Shown here in pieces: positions 52,532 to 61,594 of a stretch of 64,000 nucleotides of DNA. The DNA is taken from the NCBI RefSeq assembly GCF_007981265.1, contig NZ_CP034363.1:4278001-4342000 (forward strand), written 5' to 3'. The notes under the pieces are model-generated. The model was given only the letters and a program-made list of their open reading frames with translations. It did not search any database and had not been told where the DNA came from. The position numbers and the translations under genes are program-made. This DNA is from Pantoea sp. CCBC3-3-1. GTDB taxonomy: Bacteria; Pseudomonadota; Gammaproteobacteria; Enterobacterales; Enterobacteriaceae. Each line of letters opens with the position of its first letter. Within the stretch, counting starts at the first letter, position 1.

Positions 52532-54265
52532 TTATTCGTCGTCGTTCCCGTAATATTGTACCGGGTATCGATGACCATCAATTTTAAGATCGCGCCAGGG
52601 TTTTAACGCCGTCCCGGGCACTTCCTCACGAATACTTTTTTCAATGTTCGGATCTTTATCCCGCAAGGACAGGCTTCCTGTTTGACGCCAGCCTTCTTCA
52701 CCGGTTTTGTAGATAACGATCTCCTGCTGATTACGGTTATAGAGCAGCACTTCCAGCGACCCATCGTTATTGAGATCCTGCATCCAGAGCAGACAGGTAT
52801 CCTTATCCACCATGCAGGTAGCAAGGGAATGATCGAGATAATTTGCCTGAGATTGCCACCAGCTTTCTGGCGGCGCTTCACTGCCTGTTCGTAATGGGAT
52901 ACTGCGTTGCAGTTCGCCGACATCCGCTTGCTGATACGTTTTACCCGTTTTTTCCGCCAGGAGCTGTACCAGCATTTGCTTTTGATCAGCAGGAGAATAG
53001 AGCCATTGCGGATGCTGGTTTACTGTCTGTAACGCCTGCATCCCCCGACGGCCCGCAGTGCTGAATGAGTAAATATCCATCTCGCTCGCTTTTGCTGTGC
53101 CTTGCTTAAAGCGCGCCAGCTGGTTTTTTATCTCAATACGATAAGGATCGGCCACCGGAGTATGAAGCAGGAAGCAGCCAAGTGCTGTTAAACCCAGCAT
53201 CAAAGCGGTATACGTCTTCATGCTGCCCGCGCCCTGAGACCAGGCACGGCGCTGGAACCACACAAGCAGCAGCGAACCGATAAAAGCGATCAGGGCTATT
53301 GCAACGCCATAGACCCGCTCTACCGTCCAGCCATATTCATTAATCCGTATCCATAATGCCCAGCCAGCCAGCGCGGCCAGCAGTGGAGTAAGAAATTGCG
53401 CTATCAGCACGATACGCCCCATACCACGCCGCCAGAACGATGCGCTGAGCGCCCTTTTATCAACGACGGCGCTAAATACCAGCATCATCAGCGTTATGGT
53501 AAGCAATATTGTTGCCGCTGAAAGCGCATGCGGGAGGCCCGCCAGGCCGGTTAACGGCAGGCAGGCCAGAAACAACAGTGATACGATAGCATGCAAGGGT
53601 AACAGCGCGCTGGCCGCCAGAGTTACCAGTTGACGGTACACGCTGACCGGACTCGCCATGCCTTTGCAATATCCAATGCTGGCAGCCATTACCATGCCGG
53701 TTGCCATTGGGGCAAAAAAGACATTATTAAAAAACAGCCAGTCAAAAAACGTAATGCCAATTGCGCTGAACAGTTTGCTCCAGATTAACAGCACCAGCCA
53801 GAACAGCAGGGTTATAATGCCGGTCATACCCAGAGTAAACGTATTGCGCCACAGCGCATCGGCTATATCTACGCTCATTTGTACTTTGCCTTCGCTCTCT
53901 TCTGACTTATTGCAGAAAGCCTGAACGGCAGGCATCAACATGCTGAGCATAAAAATGACGGCACAGATATTTCTAAAGTTGAACTCGCCTTGCGGAAGAG
54001 TCGGAAAGTTCCAGCGCAGCCACCCTGTCATTAGCGCGATAACAGGCAGTACTGCCAACGCGCACAGCCAGGGCTTTATTGCGCCCGGTCGCGTAAGAGT
54101 AAAAGCCAGCACGCTGGCCGCGCCGAGAGAAAGCGGCGGCAGATAAACTGCATAGCGCTCATGCAGGCTAAGGCCATCCGGCAAAGCCCAAAGCAGCCCC
54201 GCGAATAGCCCAATAATGATAATCATCCAGCGGGTACTTACTGGTAAAACGCCTTTTGGCAACAT
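52532..54265 (-). CDS. DUF4153 membrane protein
   Basis: 577 aa. About eleven hydrophobic segments in the first 375 residues, then a soluble C-terminal part of about 200 residues (AKASEMDIYSFSTAGRRGM...). Good start (AAGGAACCGCTATG). DUF4153 has no fixed function; the soluble end carries a calcium-binding-like DLNNDGSLEV segment. Preceded on the same strand by DUF943 and DUF3289 genes (spacing 35 nt), so co-transcribed. Confidence 0.8.
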   Translation of the reverse strand: MLPKGVLPVSTRWMIIIIGLFAGLLWALPDGLSLHERYAVYLPPLSLGAASVLAFTLTRPGAIKPWLCALAVLPVIALMTGWLRWNFPTLPQGEFNFRNICAVIFMLSMLMPAVQAFCNKSEESEGKVQMSVDIADALWRNTFTLGMTGIITLLFWLVLLIWSKLFSAIGITFFDWLFFNNVFFAPMATGMVMAASIGYCKGMASPVSVYRQLVTLAASALLPLHAIVSLLFLACLPLTGLAGLPHALSAATILLTITLMMLVFSAVVDKRALSASFWRRGMGRIVLIAQFLTPLLAALAGWALWIRINEYGWTVERVYGVAIALIAFIGSLLLVWFQRRAWSQGAGSMKTYTALMLGLTALGCFLLHTPVADPYRIEIKNQLARFKQGTAKASEMDIYSFSTAGRRGMQALQTVNQHPQWLYSPADQKQMLVQLLAEKTGKTYQQADVGELQRSIPLRTGSEAPPESWWQSQANYLDHSLATCMVDKDTCLLWMQDLNNDGSLEVLLYNRNQQEIVIYKTGEEGWRQTGSLSLRDKDPNIEKSIREEVPGTALKPWRDLKIDGHRYPVQYYGNDDE

Positions 54266-54300
54266 AGCGGTTCCTTGCTGTTTAGCTAAAAAAAAGATTA

Positions 54301-54786
54301 TTATTCACCCTCAAAGATATCACCATTTTTCTTTTGATAGTATTTATGCTCTGTCGTATAACTGACAATACCCGTTGTTGACTTGTTAATTATCAACAGG
54401 ATGTTTTTATCCAAACACCTCTCATTTTCTTTTTCGCTATCAAAACAATACATTTCATTATAAAAAAAATTAAGAAATGAACTCTCTGGCTCTCTAAATT
54501 TCTTGTAACCATTACCATAATCCCAAAACGTTACGGTATAAGTCCCATAACTTTTATCTTCTTTAGGGAAACCATACGATTCAAACAGCGTATTTTTATT
54601 ATCAAGCCACCAGTCAATCTTCCCTTTATCCGTCAACGGGAAATTTTTCACAATAACGTTACTGGTATCATTCTGAGTGAACACATCGATTATCTCAGGC
54701 TGACGGATGGCCAGCCGCAATCCCATAATAGCCATTATCATAGCAACGATAAAAAACAGAAAAATAGCAATCCATTTCCTAATCAT
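54301..54786 (-). CDS. DUF943 family protein (copy 1)
   Basis: 161 aa from ATG 54786, overlapping the DUF3289 stop by 8 nt (ATGATTAG). One N-terminal transmembrane helix (IRKWIAIFLFFIVAMIMAIM) and an extracytoplasmic domain with VIVKNFPLTDKGKIDWWLDN and FWDYGNGYKKF motifs shared with the two later DUF943 genes. Position directly after a DUF3289 gene in both cassettes suggests they function as a pair. Role unknown; an immunity or accessory role is possible. Confidence 0.85.
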   Translation of the reverse strand: MIRKWIAIFLFFIVAMIMAIMGLRLAIRQPEIIDVFTQNDTSNVIVKNFPLTDKGKIDWWLDNKNTLFESYGFPKEDKSYGTYTVTFWDYGNGYKKFREPESSFLNFFYNEMYCFDSEKENERCLDKNILLIINKSTTGIVSYTTEHKYYQKKNGDIFEGE

Positions 54787-55621
54787 TTTTACTCCATTTA
54801 ATTTCCACTCGCGCTTCCAGATTGGTAAAAAAAGGCTTAAAACCAAACCTGTCATATCTCTGAAGCAAAAACCATATACGGAAGAAATGAAACTGGTTAA
54901 ATTTCGCCTTCATAATATCATCATTATCCAGGCCAAAATGGTCCTGAATTTTATAGTTTATAACTGCCTGAAACGCATCTTTCTCAATTTTTAGTGAGGA
55001 GACAGTAATATGGGTTGCCCAGGTATCATGTATAGTAATTCCCATACCATTGAAATTATCCTGAAACCTGCAAAATTTAGGAAGAATACTGGTTTTTACC
55101 GCATCAATTAAAGTGTGCTTTCTTGCATTATCAAAACAGCATAAATTCCAGTCAATGTTAGAGGCTAGTGCCTGTTTAAGTCGCAGAAAAGAGCTGTACT
55201 TTTTAGATTTATCATCAAGTATTTGCTCCTTTAAAGCGCTGTCCAACAAAGGATCTCTGAATGCCTGGCCTTCACCTTCCTGCAGGTGAGTAATCATCTT
55301 TTCGATAAGATGCTTATAGGGACCGTAAGCGGCAAAAGGTCGCGACAGGCTTCTAAACTCATCAAACAAAACTCTGGCACATTCCTGCTGAGTGATTTTT
55401 TCCCCCTGCCCATGCATACCGTAAAACCGCGACTGTGGTTGATTGAAGGGGGTGATTTTAGTCAGTTTGTAAGGATCGGCTCTGGTGGATATATCAACCA
55501 GGTGAAATTTTCTTTTCAGTTCGTTCTCAGATAAGTCACCACAGCGCATATCGCTGGCGCTGCTATCATCCATTTTCTTTTGGCTTTTAAATACGGTAAA
55601 GGGGAATTGCAGAGCTGCCAT
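54779..55621 (-). CDS. DUF3289 family protein (copy 1)
   Basis: 280 aa from ATG 55621 (AAGGAAG 8 nt upstream). It matches the copy at 59653 along its whole length: TKITPFNQPQSRFYGMHGQG, (M)GITIHDTWATHITVSSLKI, KIQDHFGLDNDDIMKAKFNQ. DUF3289 occurs in enterobacteria near type VI secretion genes (as I recall, the YPO3983 type); activity unknown. No transmembrane part or signal peptide. Confidence 0.85.
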   Translation of the reverse strand: MAALQFPFTVFKSQKKMDDSSASDMRCGDLSENELKRKFHLVDISTRADPYKLTKITPFNQPQSRFYGMHGQGEKITQQECARVLFDEFRSLSRPFAAYGPYKHLIEKMITHLQEGEGQAFRDPLLDSALKEQILDDKSKKYSSFLRLKQALASNIDWNLCCFDNARKHTLIDAVKTSILPKFCRFQDNFNGMGITIHDTWATHITVSSLKIEKDAFQAVINYKIQDHFGLDNDDIMKAKFNQFHFFRIWFLLQRYDRFGFKPFFTNLEARVEIKWSKND

Positions 55622-55773
55622 AGTATCGCTTCCTTGCGTATAAAGATTCATTCAAATTGCACATATAACGTTCAATCATACGCTGCTAAAACAGCCTGTA
55701 AATACCCTTATTCTTCTGAAGGTAATTTAAGATTTTTGCCCGATTTAGTCATCGCTTGAGTCTTCATTCAGCC

Positions 55774-56145
55774 TTAAGCCTCTAACAAATGAACGTTACA
55801 GGCTTCGACCAGCGCCCGATGCAGCTGACCAACAGAGAGATCGCGAATGACTGGCCGGGGAATGCCTCGGATCCAGTCGAACAATCGGCAGATCCCCAGC
55901 AGGTCCAGACCTTCGCTGTTAAAAAGATACTCGTTTTCTTTAAGAGAAAATATTGTACTGAAACTCTGTTCTGTTGAGCAAAAATCGACTCTGAAGATTT
56001 TCTCTGCCGCTTCTATAAGCTCCACGCCATCATCGCCGGTAATACCGAGATCGGCTTCCAGCAAGGTCTGTTCATGGACAGAAGCAAGCGGCGCTTTCGA
56101 GAACTGATGTACAAAAATGATTACCTGAGAAAGTGAAGGATCCAT
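55774..56145 (-). CDS. DUF1493 family protein (acyl-carrier-protein-like)
   Basis: 123 aa. DUF1493 motif set: LEADLGITGDDGVELIEAAEKIFRVDF, then the LFDWIRG...I-DLSVGQLHRALVE end. Structurally such proteins look like acyl carrier proteins without the serine-carrying DSL motif. No partner synthase is present. The start has a weak Shine-Dalgarno (GGATCC-type region). Confidence 0.75.
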   Translation of the reverse strand: MDPSLSQVIIFVHQFSKAPLASVHEQTLLEADLGITGDDGVELIEAAEKIFRVDFCSTEQSFSTIFSLKENEYLFNSEGLDLLGICRLFDWIRGIPRPVIRDLSVGQLHRALVEACNVHLLEA

Positions 56146-56506
56146 TTATTTTCTGGGCAAGATATTACGACATTTACGAATAGTATATTTTCCACTTATG
56201 AATTTGAAGAAAAAATTGAATGTAAGCATTTTCATTAATATTAGGAAAAAATAAACCTTTTCTTTACACAGGATTTTTCATGCGTGATAACTCTCTCCGG
56301 CATTAATTTTTTCTGGAAATTATTACTCGTCTTTATACAACCATCAGCCAGACGGCTTCCCTCCATGTTTGTTTTAAAAAATAGCTTTCACCAGGCAACC
56401 CGCCGGTAACGTCGCTGCGAGCTTTTTCAGTTTACAAATAGCGGTTTTTGTTATGTGATCCTGTTACGTTGATTTTTACGAGCCGTCTCACAAAACAGGA
56501 TCCTGC
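56146..56506. promoter_or_regulatory. AT-rich intergenic region and HNH leader hairpin
   Basis: 361 nt. Most of it is AT-rich with no gene. The last part (56457-56502) is a perfect 9-bp inverted repeat (GATCCTGTT / AACAGGATC, loop 28 nt) whose second arm contains the AGGA Shine-Dalgarno of the HNH gene at 56497-56500. Base pairing would hide the ribosome site and could control translation of the HNH-methyltransferase pair. Confidence 0.55.
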
Positions 56507-57520
56507 ATGCGTTTTTATCAGGCCGATCCCCGCCTTGAAAACTACTGGCGCGGCGTTATTCTTTTTGGCAAAAACGTCGCCTCTTACAAGTTTGCCCTCG
56601 CCCACGCGCTGTATGACCTGAAGCAGCCGGATAACGACCTCATTACGCTGGAAACACTGGCTGCGCCTTTTGCACGCCATCTGTGTGCGCATCTGAAGCA
56701 GGCACCGAAACAGATCACCAGTAAGAGCAGCCAGTTCCTTGATGCATGCAGGCGGTTTAATGAAGATGAAATCTCTGAAGATGAGTTGATTACCCTCACT
56801 GCGAAGCGCGGTTTTGCAAACGTGATTGACGCCTTTCATAACGTGAACAGCGCCGAAATCGACAAGCGCTTTTTCCTGGATGAACGCAAAACGCATAAAG
56901 GGATTCGGCTGACGGATAATTTTTACACGCTAACCGAACAGGAACAGTTTCCCAATCTGATTCAGGAAACCGACGCCAGATGGCGACTGGTCGAAGAAGC
57001 GTGGGCCATGAACGTCTCCAGCCAGCTGATTGCAGTGGAATACGATGCAAACGACAAGATGTTATTCAGCCGTCAGAGTAACCGACGTATTACCATTACC
57101 AGCTGTCGAAGCAGCCTGAACGGCTATCAGAAAGGCCACTGCTTCTACTGCTTCCGCGCGGTTAGCGTAGTAGCGGGCGCGACGGATCTCGCCGACGTGG
57201 ATCACTTTCTGCCTCTCACGCTTAGTGCTCAAATCAGCAACCTTAACGGCGTATGGAACCTGGTGCTGGCCTGCCAGAGCTGTAATCGTGGCGCTCAGGG
57301 AAAGTTCACCCGTATTCCAACCACAACGCTGTTGCAACGCCTGCACGATCGCAACGAATATTTTATTAACAGTCATTTACCGCTGCGGGAGACGCTGATC
57401 CGTCAGACGGGCAACACGCCGGAACAGCGGCAACATTATCTACAGCAAAGCTGGAACACCGCAAAGTTTACGCTGTTACATGAATGGCAGCCCGACGCTC
57501 AGGGAGACAGTGTTTTCTGA
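56507..57520 (+). CDS. HNH endonuclease (CxxC-type) with unrecognised N-terminus
   Basis: 337 aa. C-terminal HNH/HNHc fold: CFYC near residue 210, DVDHFLPL (catalytic His), NLNGVWNLVLACQSCNRG with the second Cys pair and Asn. Residues 1-200 are not recognised. The stop overlaps the start of a methyltransferase (TGATG). Nuclease with a linked methyltransferase suggests restriction-modification or another defence role; a DNA-binding domain is not evident. Confidence 0.8.
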   Translation: MRFYQADPRLENYWRGVILFGKNVASYKFALAHALYDLKQPDNDLITLETLAAPFARHLCAHLKQAPKQITSKSSQFLDACRRFNEDEISEDELITLTAKRGFANVIDAFHNVNSAEIDKRFFLDERKTHKGIRLTDNFYTLTEQEQFPNLIQETDARWRLVEEAWAMNVSSQLIAVEYDANDKMLFSRQSNRRITITSCRSSLNGYQKGHCFYCFRAVSVVAGATDLADVDHFLPLTLSAQISNLNGVWNLVLACQSCNRGAQGKFTRIPTTTLLQRLHDRNEYFINSHLPLRETLIRQTGNTPEQRQHYLQQSWNTAKFTLLHEWQPDAQGDSVF

Positions 57521-58164
57521 TGAATGAAGACTACTACCAACGACATGCTCAGCGCTTTTACGCTGATACGGTAGACGTAGATATGTCTGCGCTTTATCAA
57601 CGTTTTTTGGCGCACCTGGAGCCCGGCGCACGCATTCTGGATGCCGGTTGCGGCTCAGGGCGGGATACCAAAGCTTTCAGCGCAATGGGCTATGAGGTGG
57701 ATGCTTTTGATGCTTCTGCGGAACTGGTTGAGCTGGCTCGTCAGCTATGCGGTAAACCGGTTGCACTGATGCGTTTTCAGGACGTTACCGAGCTTGAGAA
57801 ATACGACGGCATCTGGTGCTGTGCTTCCCTGCTGCATGTTCCTGAAGCTGAGTTGCCCGGCGTGATGGCATCGCTGGCGAACGCGTTGAAGCCTGGCGGC
57901 GTGTGGTATCTCTCTTTTAAATATGGCAACGGCGAGCGGGAAAAGGATGGGCGGACGTTTACCGATCTGGATGAGATCGGTTTAAAGGCATTGGTTGCCG
58001 GGCTGAGTAACGAAGGTGGCAGTAATACTGAACGGGGCGATAATAAAGCGGATGAAGGCATCAATGCGATTACGATCGCTGATATCTGGAAAACCGGGGA
58101 TTTAAGGCCTGGACGTGGTAGCGAGGTTTGGTTAAATGGGATATTGCTAAAAGGAAGCAAATGA
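57520..58164 (+). CDS. Class I SAM-dependent methyltransferase
   Basis: 214 aa from ATG 57520, which overlaps the HNH stop (TGATG). Motif I ILDAGCGSGRDTKAF near residue 45, acidic loop DAFDASAELVEL; motif IV DGIWCCASLLHV near residue 100. It lacks the (D/N)PP(Y/F) or PC motifs of DNA methyltransferases, so it looks like a small-molecule or tRNA type methylase. The link to the HNH protein may therefore be indirect. Confidence 0.85.
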   Translation: MNEDYYQRHAQRFYADTVDVDMSALYQRFLAHLEPGARILDAGCGSGRDTKAFSAMGYEVDAFDASAELVELARQLCGKPVALMRFQDVTELEKYDGIWCCASLLHVPEAELPGVMASLANALKPGGVWYLSFKYGNGEREKDGRTFTDLDEIGLKALVAGLSNEGGSNTERGDNKADEGINAITIADIWKTGDLRPGRGSEVWLNGILLKGSK

Positions 58165-58339
58165 GTTTGTGGAAGTAAATAGTTTAATTTAAATAGCATC
58201 CCTGCCTGTATTTCATGGCATGAAAGCACTTTCATTGATTGCATTTAATTTTGCGAGCCATCATTCATTTTCTAAATCTGCATTAATATAAAGATAGGAT
58301 ACGGCATGCAGCTGGATATAATAACAGGGTAATTTAATC

Positions 58340-58373
58340 GCGGCGTGAATGTGCGGGAACACATTCACACCGC
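58340..58373. ncRNA. Possible SymR-like antisense RNA region opposite the symE leader
   Basis: 14-bp near-perfect hairpin (GCGGCGTGAATGTG, loop CGGGAA, CACATTCACACCGC) 30-65 nt upstream of symE. In E. coli a 77-nt SymR RNA is transcribed against the symE leader. Here only the hairpin is seen; promoter and T-tail on the minus strand are weak. Confidence 0.3.
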
Positions 58374-58403
58374 TGACCACAACAACTATCGGAGCTAGTT
58401 ATT

Positions 58404-58739
58404 ATGGCTGAACAGGATTGTAGTGCAGAAACAGATCTGAAAGAAGTGCCGGGCCACGCAGCGCGCCGGATAAAAGTGAGCTATGCGAGCACCTTCCCAG
58501 ATTATGAGCGGATCCCTTCGCTGATTATGAAAGGAAAATGGCTTGAGGCCGCTGGGTTTAGTACCGGTACAGCCGTCGATGTGCGGGTGATGGACGGATG
58601 CCTGGTGATCACCAGCCGTGCTCCTGAGCCGGAAGAACCCGAGCTGATGAAGTCGCTACGGCAGGTTTGTAAGCTCTCTGCACGCAAACAGCGGCAGGTT
58701 CAGGAGTTTATTGGGGTTGTTGGCGGTAAGCGGATTTGA
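58404..58739 (+). CDS. symE: SymE family toxin (AbrB-fold)
   Basis: 111 aa (E. coli SymE 113). It shares SYAS-FPDY-RIP--I-KG-WLEAAGF-TGT-VDV-VM-GC at residues 27-70 and [20 protein letters not shown] at the end. SymE is an SOS-induced, AbrB-fold protein that condenses nucleoids or cleaves RNA. Shine-Dalgarno GGAGC 9 nt upstream. No LexA box was found, so SOS control is not shown. C-terminus [19 protein letters not shown] is conserved. Confidence 0.88.
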   Translation: MAEQDCSAETDLKEVPGHAARRIKVSYASTFPDYERIPSLIMKGKWLEAAGFSTGTAVDVRVMDGCLVITSRAPEPEEPELMKSLRQVCKLSARKQRQVQEFIGVVGGKRI

Positions 58740-58840
58740 GGTGTGGCTGGCCCGCCCTTACCGTCACCATGGGCAGGCCGCCCCTTTTTGCATATTGATG
58801 AGTAATAAAAATTCAGCCACCTTGTGAGCCGTACGTGGGG

Positions 58841-59230
58841 TTACTCAAAGTAACTTGGCGCATTGCGGGCATTGCCTATAGTTAGTAAAGGATCCTTGTT
58901 GATGCAATGCGCCTCTACAGGCATGTCTTTAAAACAAAGTAAGTCAGCATCCTCTTCTCTTTCACCATCTCTATGATATCCATCACCGAACCCCTGAACG
59001 TAAATGGCATAGTAGCCTTCTTCATCTGGCCGCGGGATATCATATCTATTCTTTATCATTTCTTTATTACTCTCCCACCAGGCAATCTGCTTGTTTTTAA
59101 AAATCGGGAAGTTCTTAACTAATATTGTATTACCATCATGTACAGCAATGATCTCTACGGGTCTTGATGTATGCCATGCAGCGCAAACGCAGATAATAAT
59201 GATAAGCATTATAACAAAGTGCTTAATCAT
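58841..59230 (-). CDS. DUF943 family protein (copy 2b)
   Basis: 129 aa from ATG 59230 (overlapping the preceding DUF943 stop by 8 nt, ATGATTAA). Transmembrane N-terminus (MIKHFVIMLIIIICVCAAW), then the shared EIIAVHDGNTILVKNFPIF and GFGDGYHRDG motifs. Shorter than the sister protein, and the last part ends at SYFE. Third DUF943 of the window. Confidence 0.8.
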   Translation of the reverse strand: MIKHFVIMLIIIICVCAAWHTSRPVEIIAVHDGNTILVKNFPIFKNKQIAWWESNKEMIKNRYDIPRPDEEGYYAIYVQGFGDGYHRDGEREEDADLLCFKDMPVEAHCINKDPLLTIGNARNAPSYFE

Positions 59231-59666
59231 CACTTTCCCCAGGGGTTTTATATTCCTTACCATTAATTGAAAAAAACGGCTTTTTCTTATTAATCCTCTG
59301 GATAGTCATAACTTTTTCTTTTTCAATGCAGTTCTTTTTGGTTTCCATGTCAGTAAAACAGAGCCTGTCATATTTCCCCTCCTCTTTATAGCCATCACCA
59401 AAATCCCAAAAGATGATAGTGTAACTCCCATAGGAGGCGGGCTTAGGAATACCATATTGGGTCTTTAGCAAACTTTTATTTTTTAGCCACCAGTTAATTT
59501 TACCGTTGTCCGTAATTGGAAAATTTCTAACCAGAACAGAGCTGTAATTGCCATCCTGATGAACGGCAATGATTTCGACCGGGCGTAGCGATAACCAAAG
59601 GAGTGCTGCCAACAGGACACCGCCTGCTGTTAACGATGTGAGCAGGATTTTTTTATTTATTATCAT
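59223..59666 (-). CDS. DUF943 family protein (copy 2a)
   Basis: 147 aa. Transmembrane N-terminus (KKILLTSLTAGGVLLAALLW), then EIIAVHQDGNYSSVLVRNFP, GKINWWLKN and IIFWDFGDGYKEE. It overlaps the DUF3289 gene by 14 nt and is followed by another DUF943 gene, so this cassette has two copies where the first has one. Confidence 0.85.
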   Translation of the reverse strand: MIINKKILLTSLTAGGVLLAALLWLSLRPVEIIAVHQDGNYSSVLVRNFPITDNGKINWWLKNKSLLKTQYGIPKPASYGSYTIIFWDFGDGYKEEGKYDRLCFTDMETKKNCIEKEKVMTIQRINKKKPFFSINGKEYKTPGESDD

Positions 59667-60504
59667 TTTTGCGCTCTCCGATAATCTCTATTGTGGCTTC
59701 CATATTGGTCATAAAAGGTTTAAATGCGAATTGTTCATAACGCTGAAGAACAAACCAGATACGAAAAAAACGAAACTGATTAAACTTGAATTTCAAAATA
59801 TCATTACCATCAAGACCAAAGTGGTCCTGTATCTTGTAATGTACAATTGCAGAGTATGAATCCTTATCAAATTTAAGCGATTTTATAGTGATATGAGTTG
59901 CCCAGGTATCGTGAACCGTTATACCCATACCGTTATAATTATCCTGAAACCTGTCAAATTTTGGCAATTTACAAAAGGTGATAGCTTTTACCAGCTCATC
60001 CTTCTTGTTATCCGGATAAAATCCATTTTTCCAGTCGATGTGGTAGTCAAATACTTTCTTTAAAAGCAAGCGTGAACTATTTTCTTTAGAATTATCGTTA
60101 TTTATCTGTTCTTTTAATGCCTGATTAAGATACTGACTTCTGAACGCCGTACCCTTATTATCATGCATATGAGCGATCATTTTTTCTATTAGGATTTTAT
60201 AAGGACCACTGGCAGCGAACGGCTGAGACAGATGACGAAGTTCATCAAAGAGGATTCTGATACATTCCTTTTTAGTGATCTTTTCACCCTGCCCATGCAT
60301 ACCGTAAAACCTCGATTGCGGCTGGTTAAAAGGGGTGATTTTTGTCAGCGTATAAGGATTGGCTCTGGCAGAAACATCGACTAAGTGAAGTTTTCTTTTA
60401 AGGTCTGCTTCGGACAGGTCACCACAACGCATATCACTGGCATCGTAATCATCCATATGTCTTTGGCTTTTGAATACAGTAAAAGGGTATTTTAGAGCTG
60501 TCAT
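59653..60504 (-). CDS. DUF3289 family protein (copy 2)
   Basis: 283 aa, start ATG 60504 with AAGGAAG upstream, as in copy 1. About 60% alike by eye to the 54779-55621 protein, including LTKITPFNQPQSRFYGMHGQ and FRIWFVLQRYEQFAFKPFMT. The upstream regions are also similar (ATACGCTGCTAAAA at about 55680 and 60560), so the whole cassette with promoter was duplicated. Confidence 0.85.
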   Translation of the reverse strand: MTALKYPFTVFKSQRHMDDYDASDMRCGDLSEADLKRKLHLVDVSARANPYTLTKITPFNQPQSRFYGMHGQGEKITKKECIRILFDELRHLSQPFAASGPYKILIEKMIAHMHDNKGTAFRSQYLNQALKEQINNDNSKENSSRLLLKKVFDYHIDWKNGFYPDNKKDELVKAITFCKLPKFDRFQDNYNGMGITVHDTWATHITIKSLKFDKDSYSAIVHYKIQDHFGLDGNDILKFKFNQFRFFRIWFVLQRYEQFAFKPFMTNMEATIEIIGERKNDNK

Positions 60505-60913
60505 GTCTCGCTTCCTTGTGTGTAGAGATCCATTTCATTTGTACAGATAACGCTCAATCATACGCTGCTAAAATGCGCTGTAAATGCCCGATTTGCAGAG
60601 GATAGGAATTAGGAATATTGCCCGGGTGCCAGGTTGCTGGGGGCGTGCCTGAAGGACGGCGGCATCGTAGATAAGGCAGACATTTTCAGCGACCAGTTTA
60701 CTTTCACGCTCTGACGAGATCATTATCTGCTGCTATTTGCTGCGTCAGATATTAAACTTTCATTAACAGAGACTGAGTTCGCGATCCCCGGCAGCAACAC
60801 CAATTCGTTTAGCAAGCGGCAGCGCTTTAATTGCGAAATTCAGTTGTGTAATGTAGTGGTCAACTAAAATAGATCTATCGTTCTGAAACCATGACCACAT
60901 ACTTCAACCTTCG
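60505..60913. other. Region between the DUF3289 cassette and the IS2-like remnant
   Basis: 409 nt without a recognisable gene. The first 90 nt repeat the upstream region of cassette 1. A short stretch reads LLGACLKDGGIVDKADIF, a fragment I cannot assign. TGTAGTGGTCAACTAAAAT near 60851 resembles an insertion-sequence end, but no matching partner end was found. Confidence 0.4.
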
Positions 60914-61455
60914 TGGATTTGCCCCTATATAGCCAGACGCTTTTTCTCTTTTACGGTTGCGATAACTCCCTGCGCATATAGTTCCGTGGTGAGCGATATC
61001 TCAGCGCACTGTGCGGATGGTGTTCGTTGTAATGGCTGAACGCTAACGGCAGTTGCTGTCCGAAGCGCTTTACCACCGTACCCGGCATCACATCCTGCAC
61101 GGTTTCTTTGTCATAGCCACCTGTGCCCGCTACCCAGTCAATAATTTCACGGACACAGCATTCCTGGGCAAAGGTCACGCGTAACTTTCCCCCGTTGTTG
61201 CAGCGGAACTCAAAGCCATCTGAGCACCAGCAGCGGTTGTTCTCACTGACCGCCACGCGTCCTTACGCTGAAGAGCCGCTGGCTTACGTACCCGAAGCAG
61301 ATGATGTCCGCGCATGACCGGTATTCGTGTTTCGCGTTAACCACCAGCAGCGCATCCTGCTCTGACTGGGTTGAACCTGGTTCAAAGACTACCTCTTATT
61401 GTAAGAGAGTTGCAGTGTCTGGTAATCTAATGAGCTAGTCTAAAATGACACTAAT
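60914..61455 (-). mobile_element. IS2-like (IS3 family) remnant
   Basis: Left end TGGATTTGCCCCTATATAGC (60914 on) is nearly identical to the known IS2 end as I recall it, and the coding part on the minus strand resembles IS2 orfB: VSENNRCWCSDGFEFRCN, then VQDVMPGTVVKRFGQQLP fused to AFSHYNEHHPHSALRYRSPR. The middle of orfB, including two catalytic acidic residues, is missing. Right part is eroded (TCAACCTGGTT..., GAGCTAGTCTAAAA). About 540 of an expected 1330 bp remain, so it cannot transpose. Confidence 0.75.
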
Positions 61456-61594
61456 AATAAATAAGATCATGAATTATATAATTAAAATATATTCGTCAGA
61501 CCGATGAAAACTAAAAAGTATAAATTTTATTTTTTTATTTTCTGGTTTAAGATGGAACTATTAACTAACAACCTTGCATAGGATGTGCGAATTT

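Noticed and set aside
56507..58164. Classical type II restriction-modification system
   Set aside because: The methyltransferase lacks (D/N)PPY and PC motifs of DNA methylases, so only a looser association is claimed.
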